From positions 3,018-17,309 of the forward strand of contig NHFS02000075.1 of assembly GCA_002171315.2 (NCBI GenBank): a stretch of DNA of 14,292 bases, in the 5' to 3' direction. The notes under the pieces are model-generated. The model saw nothing but the letters and a program-made list of their open reading frames with translations. It searched no databases and was not told the origin of the DNA. How positions within the stretch are numbered: position 1 is the stretch's first letter; every line of letters starts with the position of its first letter. The stretch is from Euryarchaeota archaeon TMED117. Lineage in GTDB: Archaea > Thermoplasmatota > Poseidoniia > Poseidoniales > Poseidoniaceae. The position numbers and the translations under genes are program-made. Positions 6,124 through 13,673 of this stretch are shown piece after piece.

Positions 6124-7041
6124 ATGGGCGAAGAGGTGGAAGAGGTTTGGGAGGGAATTGAAGGCCTTCCTGAAACCGACTCAGCGGTCATGTTTGCTTC
6201 CTCTGGAGCGGCATTCATCATACCGGACACGTCCTTGCATCCGATTACGAAATCGATAGCGATTTTCGTGATTTTCATCGCCGCATCTGGTTTTCTTAAC
6301 GGATTGGATTACGTTTCTCCTGATTCTGGACTCGTCCAGCCGGATGAGTTTGTGTATCAATTAGCGCAAACCGCTCCACCAGATTCAGCCATGTTCGACG
6401 GCATGGTCTACGATCATCTCGGTGAGCCAATCGAGGGAGCAGAAATCAAATTAGAATGGGAAGAACGGAAAGGATGGTACAACTCAAGCGTTACTTATAC
6501 CGATGCGAATGGTTCTTTTTCCTATGAACACATCAAACCTGGTTTGGCTCGAATCGACATTTCAGTCGAGCGAGGAAATTACACAGACACATTGGTTGAA
6601 CGATTGCTTCTTTCCCCACCTGCATTGATTGAACCTTATGGATTTACGCGCCTTGATTTCAATGTCCCTTCATCCGATGTCTTTGCAGATGAGCCCTGTC
6701 CATTTGAACAAGAAACGTGTACAAAACGATTGATTGACCGTAATGAAGAGCAACGGGAAAATCCTCGAATGGATCCAAGCGCGGCTGGAATTTACATCAT
6801 GATCGGTTTTGCATTCATGGGAGTTTCAATCATCTCTGTTGGCTTTGTTGTCTGGGCACTAAAAACTGGTTCTGTAGCAATTCTTAGAATGGGTACGATG
6901 TTTGCTTTCTTTGGAATGGGACACTATTACGCAGCATGTATTCTCGGATTGACGGCGTTCTTACTCACATTCGCCATCCCGAAACGGAAAAAGATCTTGC
7001 AAGATGGTGTTGTTGAAGCAAATCTGCAATCTTCCTTATGA
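6124..7041 (+). CDS. membrane protein with extracellular carboxypeptidase-regulatory-like domain
   Basis: This is a 305-residue protein of unknown specific role. After an acidic N-terminus, a transmembrane helix (about 43-60, SIAIFVIFIAASGFLNG) leads to a beta-rich domain at about 90-183. FDGMVYDHLGEPIEGAEIKL, then YTDANGSFSYEHIKPGLARI, is the hallmark of carboxypeptidase regulatory-like / CNA-B-type folds, which are usually outside the cell. C192 and C199 could form a disulfide. The C-terminal third has three more hydrophobic helices, about 222-246, 252-268 and 270-286, ending in a basic KRKK at 288-291. There are 20 bases between the hflX stop and this start, without a strong ribosome binding site. 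Its last codon overlaps the next gene by ATGA, so this and the beta-propeller protein are probably made together. A surface-protein or envelope-sensing role is inference. Confidence 0.78.
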   Translation: MGEEVEEVWEGIEGLPETDSAVMFASSGAAFIIPDTSLHPITKSIAIFVIFIAASGFLNGLDYVSPDSGLVQPDEFVYQLAQTAPPDSAMFDGMVYDHLGEPIEGAEIKLEWEERKGWYNSSVTYTDANGSFSYEHIKPGLARIDISVERGNYTDTLVERLLLSPPALIEPYGFTRLDFNVPSSDVFADEPCPFEQETCTKRLIDRNEEQRENPRMDPSAAGIYIMIGFAFMGVSIISVGFVVWALKTGSVAILRMGTMFAFFGMGHYYAACILGLTAFLLTFAIPKRKKILQDGVVEANLQSSL

Positions 7042-8126
7042 GGGAAAGTGCATCGGACAACATGGACCTGGCCCAATCCACATGGATGGTTCGAGACTTA
7101 GGACAGTCTGCAAGTGATGTTCTACTTCTCGAAGATAATTCCGTCCTTGCAGGTGGATGGGATGGGGCGATCAAATATTGGTCTGCAGAAGGTGAAACCG
7201 TCTGGGAAATTGCTACTCCAAATCGAATCTCTTGCTTAACCATCGATGCAGACAAACTCTATGCAACGTCTGGGCTTCATCTTCTCAAAATCGATTTGGA
7301 AACTGGAGGAATTGAGTGGCAAATCCAACTTGAAGGTTCTGCGGATGCTGTTGTTGTTACCAAGAAATGTGTTATTGCGTCATCATCTGTTTATGATATT
7401 GAACACAATGATTTCCTTGAATCAGCACTTTGGTCTATTTCTTTTGATGGAGAGGTTCTCGAAACTCACAGGATGGATGAACGGCCGTGGACACTCCAAT
7501 TATCTGATCAAAAGGTTGTTGCAGGACTTGGCCGACCGAAGAGCGGATGGATCAAACTTGATCAGAATGGAGCCATAGAAGAGCAACGAGAAGGATGGGG
7601 GACTCCTACAATTTGTTCATCAAACACCAAACCAATTCTCTTTGGACGCGCTGATGGTAGTGTTGTTGACATGGATGAAGTCGTTCTTCATCAGATGAAT
7701 GACTCGATTGCTGTTCTTTCAAATCAAGAAGACATGCTCTTGGCTGCTGACGATTCGGGTAGAGTTGATTTGTTTGTCTCAAACAAAGTCGAGTGGTCAA
7801 AGACTGGAGATGCAGTTGTTGGACTCAGGCATGGTTTTGCTCATGATGATGAGGCAACCATTTGGATCGCTCGATGGAACGGTACGAAAGGGACGCTGTG
7901 TGTTCTGAATTCATCCTCTGGAGATGAAATTGCTCGACTTGAAGGAGATCGTATTCACGCGATGTCTGTCAATGAAAAGAGGATTGGAATTGCGACTGAA
8001 GGTGGACAAATTATGGTTTGGGAGCAGACGCTATTCGAACGCCGAAGCAATCAAGAAACTCCTGCGGAGGACGTTGACGAGCATCGAAATTCGATGCTTG
8101 CAAAACTACGAGCACTTCGTAAGTAA
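7038..8126 (+). CDS. beta-propeller (WD40/PQQ-like) repeat protein
   Basis: The 362-residue protein is a repetitive beta-sheet protein of the WD40/PQQ propeller type. Repeating units of about 40 residues end in aromatic or acidic turns such as LAGGWDGAIKYWSAEGETVW (about 37-56), YATSGLHLLKIDLETGGIEW, VAGLGRPKSGWIKLDQNGAI, LFGRADGSVVDMDEVV, LAADDSGRVDLFVSNKVEW and IATEGGQIMVWEQTLF. These alternate a small-residue strand, a D/G turn and a hydrophobic strand, as propeller blades do. I count roughly seven blades. There is no signal peptide or TM helix, so it is predicted cytoplasmic, with a charged C-terminal helix (EHRNSMLAKLRALRK). Its ATG overlaps the stop of the upstream membrane protein (ATGA), which indicates translational coupling and a possible physical partnership. 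The ligand or partner is unknown. Confidence 0.82.
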   Translation: MRESASDNMDLAQSTWMVRDLGQSASDVLLLEDNSVLAGGWDGAIKYWSAEGETVWEIATPNRISCLTIDADKLYATSGLHLLKIDLETGGIEWQIQLEGSADAVVVTKKCVIASSSVYDIEHNDFLESALWSISFDGEVLETHRMDERPWTLQLSDQKVVAGLGRPKSGWIKLDQNGAIEEQREGWGTPTICSSNTKPILFGRADGSVVDMDEVVLHQMNDSIAVLSNQEDMLLAADDSGRVDLFVSNKVEWSKTGDAVVGLRHGFAHDDEATIWIARWNGTKGTLCVLNSSSGDEIARLEGDRIHAMSVNEKRIGIATEGGQIMVWEQTLFERRSNQETPAEDVDEHRNSMLAKLRALRK

Positions 8127-8177
8127 GCCCAAACTTAGATGATTTGCAAAGAGAAGTAAGGTTCGTTAAGGAAATCA

Positions 8178-8185
8178 GTTTATCA
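8178..8185 (+). promoter_or_regulatory. TATA-like box and ribosome binding site before the sugar operon
   Basis: GTTTATCA is centred about 28 bases before ATG 8209, a fitting distance for an archaeal TATA box with a leaderless start. A second signal, GGTGAG at 8195-8200, lies eight bases before the same ATG and resembles a Shine-Dalgarno site. The 82-base gap before this gene is the largest between same-strand genes in this part, so the glycan operon probably has its own promoter here. Confidence 0.45.
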
Positions 8186-8208
8186 ATGAGGAATGGTGAG
8201 TACAAACC

Positions 8209-8961
8209 ATGAAGACCAAAGCCATCCTTGTTGCGGGAGGGAAAGGCTCACGTCTGTACCCATTTACGCGTTATACGCAAAAAACGCTGTTGCCATTGTA
8301 CAACAGGCCTGTCATCGATTACGCTTTAGGTACAATACGAAGAAGTGGAATTACAAACATCACCATCGTTTCAAACGAACATATTGGCCAAATAGCGAAA
8401 CACGTTGGCCAAAGCATGGATGGAGAACAAATTCATTATGTTCTTGAAGAGGAGCCAAAAGGAGTTGCAGAGGCTCTGAATTTAGCCCGTTCTCACAACC
8501 AAGATTGTCGGATTTTAATCTATTTTTCAGATAACATTACTACCGTTGAATTTGGCGACATCGTCTCCGAATTCAATGGCGCGCAATCACCTCCTGGGTG
8601 TGTCTTACTTGCCCGTGAAGAGGAACATCCAGAGGCTTTTGGAGTTGCGGTACTTGATGAAGAAGGGGCGCTTATCGATGTTGTAGAAAAGCCAGAAAAC
8701 CCTCCTTCAAATCTTGCCATCGGAGGTATATACTTGTTCGATGAAACATTTTGGAGCAAACTCGACCAAGCAGTGGATCTGCATGGTTCTAATTTCTCAA
8801 TATCCGATATTAACAGAGTGTATATTTCCGAAAAGAATGCAAAAATTGTATCTGTTGGAGAAGAGACCTGGGTTGATTGTGGTACGCCCGAATCTCTGCT
8901 TCAAGCGAGTATCATGGCAAAAGATGGGAAATTGAATCCCCGTCCCTACAGGGAGCGTTGA
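8209..8961 (+). CDS. sugar-1-phosphate nucleotidyltransferase (glucose-1-phosphate thymidylyltransferase-like)
   Basis: The enzyme couples a sugar-1-phosphate to an NTP to give an NDP-sugar and pyrophosphate. The 250-residue protein has the RmlA-type nucleotidyltransferase fold. AGGKGSRLYPFT at 9-20 is the phosphate-binding GGxGxRL signature, K25 in TQKTLLP contacts the sugar phosphate in the family, KGVAEAL follows near residue 84, VEKP lies at 159-162, and WVDCGTPESLLQAS is near the C-terminus. The metal-binding motif that normally reads GDN is SDN (S107-D108-N109); the aspartate is kept. It is shorter than RmlA (about 290 residues) and lacks its C-terminal extension. The nucleotide and sugar cannot be decided. 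It is followed after five bases by the dehydrogenase-like gene, so its product may be that gene's substrate. Confidence 0.88.
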   Translation: MKTKAILVAGGKGSRLYPFTRYTQKTLLPLYNRPVIDYALGTIRRSGITNITIVSNEHIGQIAKHVGQSMDGEQIHYVLEEEPKGVAEALNLARSHNQDCRILIYFSDNITTVEFGDIVSEFNGAQSPPGCVLLAREEEHPEAFGVAVLDEEGALIDVVEKPENPPSNLAIGGIYLFDETFWSKLDQAVDLHGSNFSISDINRVYISEKNAKIVSVGEETWVDCGTPESLLQASIMAKDGKLNPRPYRER

Positions 8962-8966
8962 GAGAG

Positions 8967-9791
8967 ATGAAAATTGGGATTATTGGCGCTGGAATGGTTG
9001 GAGGGGCAATCGAACACTGCTTCAGTGATGCACATGAGTTGTTCATCCACGACCCTGCTCGTGGAACTGAACTTTCGATTGTAACCGATAACGTAGATTT
9101 TGCTTATATCGCTGTTCCAACACCACCTCATCCAGAGACTGGCGCGTGTGATACACGCATCGTTGAAGCGACACTAGACGCCCTTCCAAACGGTTTCACA
9201 GCTGTCATCAAGAGTACTGTCGTTCCGGGTACAACACAGCGTTATCATGAAGAATATCCCCATCTAAAAATTGCATACTCTCCTGAATTCCTCGTCGAGC
9301 GTCGGCGTCTCGAAGATTTTGCAAATCAAGATATTCTCGTCTGTGGGACACATCATGCGGATGTTGCAGAACGTGTTTTTGAACAGCACAGACAAGCGGG
9401 TGTTCTTCGCCGTGATCAAACGTTTCAAGTTACACCGACACAGGCTGAACTTGTAAAGTACACAAAAAACACATTCTATGCGATGAAGGTCACATTTGCA
9501 AATCAACTGTACGATATTTGTGAAGGGCTCGGAGAGGACTGGTATACGATTCGTGACATTATCACATCCGAACAAGCACAACCTATCGGGCCATCTCATC
9601 TCGATCCCATCTTCGGATTGTACCGAGGATTTGGAGGAAAATGTCTACCAAAAGATTCCCTCGCACTCGGCGTATTGGCTGATGAACTTGGTTGCAAATA
9701 TGAATGGATGGATGCAATGCAAAAAGACAACCTAAGATTACGACAAACCTTGACTGGAAAACCAAGTGATGTCATCACGAATGATGATTGA
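8967..9791 (+). CDS. short UDP-glucose/GDP-mannose dehydrogenase-like protein
   Basis: Members of this family oxidise NDP-hexoses to uronic acids with NAD+. The 274 residues cover the N-terminal Rossmann domain (MKIGIIGAGMVGGA, GxGxxG at 7-12) with AVPTPP and KSTVVPGTT, and the central dimerisation domain (YSPEFLVERRRLEDF, AELVKYTKNTFYAMKVTFANQ). The catalytic cysteine is C226 in GFGGKCLPKD, where cellular enzymes usually read GFGGSCFPKD. The protein stops about 50 residues after this, so the C-terminal NDP-sugar-binding domain of the usual 420-450-residue enzymes is absent, without any sign of frameshift. An in-frame TTG/GTG start further upstream would overlap the previous gene. ATG 8967, five bases after the nucleotidyltransferase stop and with AGAGAG before it, precedes the Rossmann strand directly. 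It overlaps the GtrA gene by a few bases. Activity is likely, but the substrate is unknown. Confidence 0.85.
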   Translation: MKIGIIGAGMVGGAIEHCFSDAHELFIHDPARGTELSIVTDNVDFAYIAVPTPPHPETGACDTRIVEATLDALPNGFTAVIKSTVVPGTTQRYHEEYPHLKIAYSPEFLVERRRLEDFANQDILVCGTHHADVAERVFEQHRQAGVLRRDQTFQVTPTQAELVKYTKNTFYAMKVTFANQLYDICEGLGEDWYTIRDIITSEQAQPIGPSHLDPIFGLYRGFGGKCLPKDSLALGVLADELGCKYEWMDAMQKDNLRLRQTLTGKPSDVITNDD

Positions 9792-10230
9792 AATGGATGC
9801 CGATTCAACCTTCAATCGCCTTGTTCCAAGGGGCTCTCTTCAGAGATTCGCCCTTGCAGGAGGATTTAACAGCGGCGTATTTTTCCTTCTTTGGGAATTT
9901 CTTCGACTGTTTCTAAGCGATGATTCGACTGGAATTCGAATCGCATGGGGAGTTGCATGGGGGACGACGGGCCTCATGGCTCATTTCGTTCATCGATGGT
10001 TCACATTCGACAATAGAAAATCGCTTCAATGGACAATTGGCGCCTCATTTGGCACCTATGTATTCAGTTTGGTTGGCTCAACATATACAATTGGATTATT
10101 CGCCAATCGACCAGAAGAAACGTTGCGATGGCTTGGATTAGCAAATCTCCTTTCATGGGGAATAATTATCTGGGCGATGATGCGCCTTTTGGTCTTCCAA
10201 TACAAAACTGAAGAAAATCAGATTGCATGA
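9781..10230 (+). CDS. GtrA-family membrane protein
   Basis: The 149-residue protein has four hydrophobic helices at about 23-43, 52-70, 86-106 and 118-140, the layout of the GtrA family. It has the family features near the first helix (RFALAGGFNSGVFFLL) and after the second (HFVHRWFTF, matching the N.RWTF motif). GtrA proteins are thought to help move polyprenyl-phosphate-linked sugars across membranes during surface polysaccharide, teichoic acid or arabinogalactan modification. It overlaps the dehydrogenase-like gene by 11 bases, and ATG codons at 9781, 9784 and 9793 are all possible starts. It completes the nucleotidyltransferase-dehydrogenase-GtrA operon. Its 3' end overlaps the convergent DUF2237 gene by 13 bases. 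Confidence 0.85.
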   Translation: MMIEMDADSTFNRLVPRGSLQRFALAGGFNSGVFFLLWEFLRLFLSDDSTGIRIAWGVAWGTTGLMAHFVHRWFTFDNRKSLQWTIGASFGTYVFSLVGSTYTIGLFANRPEETLRWLGLANLLSWGIIIWAMMRLLVFQYKTEENQIA

Positions 10231-10580
10231 GTTTCTAAAATCTCAAGTGAGATAATGCTCAGTGCTTCTTCGTGAGTTGCTTCCAAATCAACCGGGCACC
10301 CCATTCCTGCATTAACTGCTGCAAGCCACGTTCGTGCACAGACACACCATGAATCACCGGCTTTCAATCCAGGAAAAGAAAAATGTGGTGCGGGGGTGAT
10401 GAGGTCATTGCCTTGTTGTCGGGCATATTCAAGGAAATCATCACTAACTACGCAACATACGGTGTGTGAACCTCGATCGTTTTCATCGGTGTTACAGCAT
10501 CCATCGCGATACCAACCTGTTTTCGGGTCGTTTGAACACGTTTGCAATTCTGTTCCAAGCACGTTTATTGACGGGTGCAT
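10218..10580 (-). CDS. DUF2237 family protein
   Basis: The 120-residue protein matches the DUF2237 (COG3651) pattern throughout: NVLGTELQTCSNDPKTGWYR, then DGCC at 26-29, GSHTVCC at 37-43, FLEYARQQGNDL near 49-60, FPGLKAGDSWCVCARTW at 69-85 and a C-terminal ATHEEALSIISLEIL. Many conserved cysteines (C15, C28, C29, C42, C43, C79, C81) and histidines (H39, and H102 in ATHE) suggest metal binding, but the family's function is not established. It is full length for the family. It sits between two plus-strand operons as a single minus-strand gene, overlapping the end of GtrA by 13 bases. Its start region faces the TerB genes across a 124-base gap. No clear TATA box is visible upstream of ATG 10580. 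Confidence 0.88.
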   Translation of the reverse strand: MHPSINVLGTELQTCSNDPKTGWYRDGCCNTDENDRGSHTVCCVVSDDFLEYARQQGNDLITPAPHFSFPGLKAGDSWCVCARTWLAAVNAGMGCPVDLEATHEEALSIISLEILETHAI

Positions 10581-10704
10581 GTACGTCCCATTGAGTCAAT
10601 ACCTTTCAACAATGCTCTGGCGCCCTAAGGGAGGTCGAAACTTCGTTCTTTTTTCCCTCGTAGAGGCGAGAGGTTCTTGATGGAGAAGCGCGAGTGTATG
10701 TCAT

Positions 10705-11139
10705 ATGCTGCCTGACACACTGCACAAATTGCCTCGCGATGAACGATTTGCCTACGCCCGCCTTCTTGCTTACATGGCGCGTGTCGACGACGAAATTACC
10801 GTCGATGAACTCGCAATGTTTGAACAGCGAATCGGTACTGCCCTCCTCTCACCAAACCAACGTGACCAACTTCGAAGAGCATTGAAGAATCCTCCCCCAT
10901 TGGAAGAAATTCTTGAGGACCTTGGCCCAGAATCTGGACGCCTCGCTTTGCGAGATGCCTTACTAATGGCGACTGCAGATGGTTCTATCGACGGCGATGA
11001 ATATGACGTTCTTCAAGAAATTGTAGACCACCTTGGACTTGCTGAAAACGCAGTTACTGACCTTATTGAATGGGCCAAAAAAGGATATGGATGGATGGAA
11101 GAAGGTATTGAGTTACTCAATACACTCCAACAAGGTTGA
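10705..11139 (+). CDS. TerB-like protein (first of tandem pair)
   Basis: The 144-residue all-helical acidic protein has the two-repeat plan of the TerB / DUF533 family. YARLLAYMARVDDEITVDEL (about 17-36) and ALRDALLMATADGSIDGDEY (about 82-101) each have the A-D-G-x-I-x-x-x-E loop that binds metal in TerB. Here the first loop reads VDDEITVDE and the second ADGSIDGDE. The C-terminus carries WAKKGYGWMEEGIELL. TerB proteins appear in tellurite-resistance, stress and phage-response loci, often with partner enzymes; the molecular role is unknown. The following gene is a paralog with the same layout and 9-base spacing or overlap, so both are in one operon. No clear ribosome binding site or TATA box is visible before ATG 10705. 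Confidence 0.82.
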   Translation: MLPDTLHKLPRDERFAYARLLAYMARVDDEITVDELAMFEQRIGTALLSPNQRDQLRRALKNPPPLEEILEDLGPESGRLALRDALLMATADGSIDGDEYDVLQEIVDHLGLAENAVTDLIEWAKKGYGWMEEGIELLNTLQQG

Positions 11140-11144
11140 TCGGT

Positions 11145-11594
11145 ATGTTTTGCGACGATGTCGCTAATTTGGATGCGGGTGAACGTTCTCGTTACGCAGA
11201 TTTACTCGTTCTAATTGCAGCAGCAGACGGTGAACTTGTCCGTGAAGAAATGCAAGTCCTGGAGGGTTTGATGGGGCGGGCTATGGTCCATCCCGAAGCA
11301 AGGACTTCAATTCGCAAAGGTCTTCATGATCCACATCGCCTTGCGAATTTACTCAAAAATGCAGAGGTTCAAACCCTGCGCTTTGTGTTAAGAGATGGGG
11401 CTTTACTGGCTGCTGCCGATGGAGATTATGATCGAAGGGAAGTAAGGATTCTCAAACAGATTGCCAAAAAAGCTGAAATCTCAAATGACGAGTTGAAGCA
11501 AGTTTTCGACTGGGTTTCAAATGGATGGGAATGGCACAAAACTGCAAGCAATGTTCTTAATTTAACGGCTTTCGAGCAAAACACACCAGAATGA
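11145..11594 (+). CDS. TerB-like protein (second of tandem pair)
   Basis: This 149-residue protein from ATG 11145 is a paralog of its upstream neighbour. ADLLVLIAAADGELVREEMQ (about 17-36) and LRDGALLAAADGDYDRREVR (about 82-101) are the two TerB helix-loop-helix units. Both keep the ADGxxxxxE-like acidic loop, the first more canonical than in the neighbour. The C-terminal FDWVSNGWEWHKTASNVL aligns with WAKKGYGWMEEGIELL of the neighbour (W..xG..W). A TTG at 11136, whose TTGA contains the previous stop, is an alternative start. The gene is followed within about 50 bases by the DNA methyltransferase gene on the same strand, so the three may be one unit. No signal peptide or membrane segment is present. 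Confidence 0.8.
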   Translation: MFCDDVANLDAGERSRYADLLVLIAAADGELVREEMQVLEGLMGRAMVHPEARTSIRKGLHDPHRLANLLKNAEVQTLRFVLRDGALLAAADGDYDRREVRILKQIAKKAEISNDELKQVFDWVSNGWEWHKTASNVLNLTAFEQNTPE

Positions 11595-11647
11595 AAGGTT
11601 TCATGATTTTGACAGGCACATTCAAACCATGATTGAATACCCACTGG

Positions 11648-13657
11648 ATGGGGCGGACTATGCAGAACGGTGTCAGCGGATGGTATGCAAGATTAGATCG
11701 ATGTCTTAATGACAGAGCAGAACAAATCAATATTTGGCTTGCTGCGTGGGAAAAATCTCTCAAAAACCATCAACCAATTGCTGCTTTGCTGCCTGAAGAC
11801 TGGCCAACACTTCCTGCAAATCTTCTAACCGACCCTGGGCACGTTCTCGACCATCTTCTCGCTCGTCATGATGCTGAATCAGATGGCCGCTCTCCTCGAG
11901 GCGCTCATCCGACTCCTCCGCGTCTCGCCGATTCTGTCATTACATCAGAAATGCTTGATACAACAATTCAGCCAAAGGTCAAGAAGCAAACAACAAACAT
12001 GCACCTTGCTGATCTTCCTCCTGGTTTCCAGAAGCACATTAAGAAACTCAACTTCCCACCTGCGGAAGAAGAAGTTACACTCGATAGTGATGCTCTCGAG
12101 GCAGTTGAACGTGGCGAGAGAACCAGCAGTGGAATCCCTCTTCCATTCTCAGATATGTCTTGTGGAGGAGGTATTTTCCACGCCCGTATGCTTCGAAAGC
12201 ACAGCGAACTGTTCGAAGGCCAAGATGCTGAACTCAAAAAACAAGATACAATGCGTTTATTCAGAGGATTCCAATTAATCGATGTCGATCCCCTTGTGGT
12301 TGAATCAACAAAGAAGCGACTCCTTCTTGAATCGATACGACTCGATCTTGTTTCCATGGATGGAGAACAAGAAGGTAAAGTTAATCGGAAGGATATCGAA
12401 GAAGTTCTAGACCAAAACGTGATTTGTTCTGATGCACTTCAACATGATTGGCCGTGGGCTGAATCACCACGATTGATTATTGCAAATCCCCCTTGGTTGC
12501 GAATCAAAGACCGATTCAGAGGCATGGAAGATGGTTCTCAACAAAGAAAGAATCTAAGTGAAACTCTCCGTAATCTAATGAATGATGACGGCCCAAGATT
12601 TTCAACAATGAGAGGAAATGTAAACCTGTACCGCCTCTTCATCGAACGTGGAATGCAAATCCTCAGTGAGGCTGGTCAAATGCGCGTTGTTGCACCTGAT
12701 AGTCTCCTTCGTGAACAATCCTCTCATCCACTAAGAAAATTATTGGTTGAAAAGCATTCTTGGAGAGAAGTATGGGCGATTGAAGAAGCAAATCTCCTCT
12801 TCCCTGGAATGACTCAGGGCGTTGCGATATTAGGAATCTCTTCAACACCTCATGGAACTGAAACTCTCAATGTAATTGGACCAGTAACTCGTTCCGATCT
12901 GCGAAGAGTTGGTACTGGTCTGTCTTCACGTGTACCCTCGTTTAGCCTTCCAAGAACTCGATGGGTTCAGTGGGCTCGCAATACGTGGGCTGTTCCGAGA
13001 CTTCCTCGTGATCAAATCGAACGGAAGCACATCCTGAACATTCTCGACAACATGTCTGAATTACCACGTCTTGGAGACCATGATCACTGGCTTGCTACTC
13101 AGGACCAAACTGTCAAGGTACGCGTTGGTGAAATCGACCAAACTGCTCATTCGAGCAACATCACAAGCTGGGACAAGGCAAGAGCTTCCCGTCCGTTCAT
13201 TCGCGGAGTTCACTTTACCGAAGACGAACATGGTTCAGTCTACATCCGCCACCCTGCGTTCCGCAAGGACATTCCATCGCGTGCGAATGAACGTCAACTC
13301 GCAATGTGGTCTGGAGTTACTGAAATCCAATCGTATGGACCTCGGCTTGCTTGCCAGGCTATCGTGAATGCTCATCAAGAGCGTCGACTTCGCTGGGCCG
13401 TTATTCCAAAGGGATGTATCCTTGGAAACAGTGTAAACCACATCGAGATGAACCAGGCAATTCTCAACCGTCTCACTGCAACGAAAGGAAATCTCGAAAA
13501 CGCACTCGAGTGGATGTGCCAACAACTCAATCAACGAGAACTTGATGACTGGGCAAAAGCATGGTCTGCGAACAATAACGTAAACAATTACGAATTGGAA
13601 ATGCTTCCTCTTCAATTAGAGGCAACGCAAGAAGTTTCTGGGATCTCGATGGACTAA
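11648..13657 (+). CDS. N6-adenine-type DNA methyltransferase with NPPW motif
   Basis: The 669-residue protein has a central methyltransferase core. The SAM-binding motif I reads DMSCGGGIFHARML (C172), RGFQLIDVDP is the acidic strand, CSDAL follows, and IIANPPWL with N280-P281-P282-W283 is catalytic motif IV, characteristic of N6-adenine enzymes. The stretch VVAPDSLLREQSSHPLRKLL is motif VI-like, and GMTQGVAILGI follows. The N-terminal about 140 residues are not a recognised nuclease. The C-terminal about 250 residues look like a target-recognition region (FIRGVHFTEDEHGSVYIRHP, IPKGCILGNSVNHI), as in Eco57I/TaqI-type enzymes. No PD-(D/E)xK motif was recognised, so it may be a solitary methyltransferase or lack its nuclease partner here. 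A TTG at 11633 and ATG codons at 11648 and 11660 are possible starts. It follows the two TerB-like genes by 53 bases. Confidence 0.85.
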   Translation: MGRTMQNGVSGWYARLDRCLNDRAEQINIWLAAWEKSLKNHQPIAALLPEDWPTLPANLLTDPGHVLDHLLARHDAESDGRSPRGAHPTPPRLADSVITSEMLDTTIQPKVKKQTTNMHLADLPPGFQKHIKKLNFPPAEEEVTLDSDALEAVERGERTSSGIPLPFSDMSCGGGIFHARMLRKHSELFEGQDAELKKQDTMRLFRGFQLIDVDPLVVESTKKRLLLESIRLDLVSMDGEQEGKVNRKDIEEVLDQNVICSDALQHDWPWAESPRLIIANPPWLRIKDRFRGMEDGSQQRKNLSETLRNLMNDDGPRFSTMRGNVNLYRLFIERGMQILSEAGQMRVVAPDSLLREQSSHPLRKLLVEKHSWREVWAIEEANLLFPGMTQGVAILGISSTPHGTETLNVIGPVTRSDLRRVGTGLSSRVPSFSLPRTRWVQWARNTWAVPRLPRDQIERKHILNILDNMSELPRLGDHDHWLATQDQTVKVRVGEIDQTAHSSNITSWDKARASRPFIRGVHFTEDEHGSVYIRHPAFRKDIPSRANERQLAMWSGVTEIQSYGPRLACQAIVNAHQERRLRWAVIPKGCILGNSVNHIEMNQAILNRLTATKGNLENALEWMCQQLNQRELDDWAKAWSANNNVNNYELEMLPLQLEATQEVSGISMD

Positions 13658-13673
13658 TGGTTGGTGGGCTAGC

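Noticed and set aside
8877..8966. Upstream start extending the dehydrogenase-like protein by 30 residues
   Set aside because: It would overlap the nucleotidyltransferase gene; the Rossmann strand starts directly at ATG 8967.
10396..10680. 94-residue plus-strand frame overlapping the DUF2237 gene
   Set aside because: The minus strand encodes the clear DUF2237 protein across most of this interval; the plus frame shows no motif.
10581..10704. Regulatory RNA or promoter in the gap between DUF2237 and TerB genes
   Set aside because: Contains only a short T-run (10649-10654) and weak small stems; no convincing TATA box or RNA structure was seen.
11633..11647. TTG start for the methyltransferase
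   Set aside because: Not preferred: ATG codons follow at 11648 and 11660 and no ribosome binding site favours the TTG; left as an alternative.
11968..12357. 129-residue open frame on the minus strand inside the methyltransferase gene
   Set aside because: It is Ser/Arg-rich and antisense to motif I of the methyltransferase; not credible as a gene.
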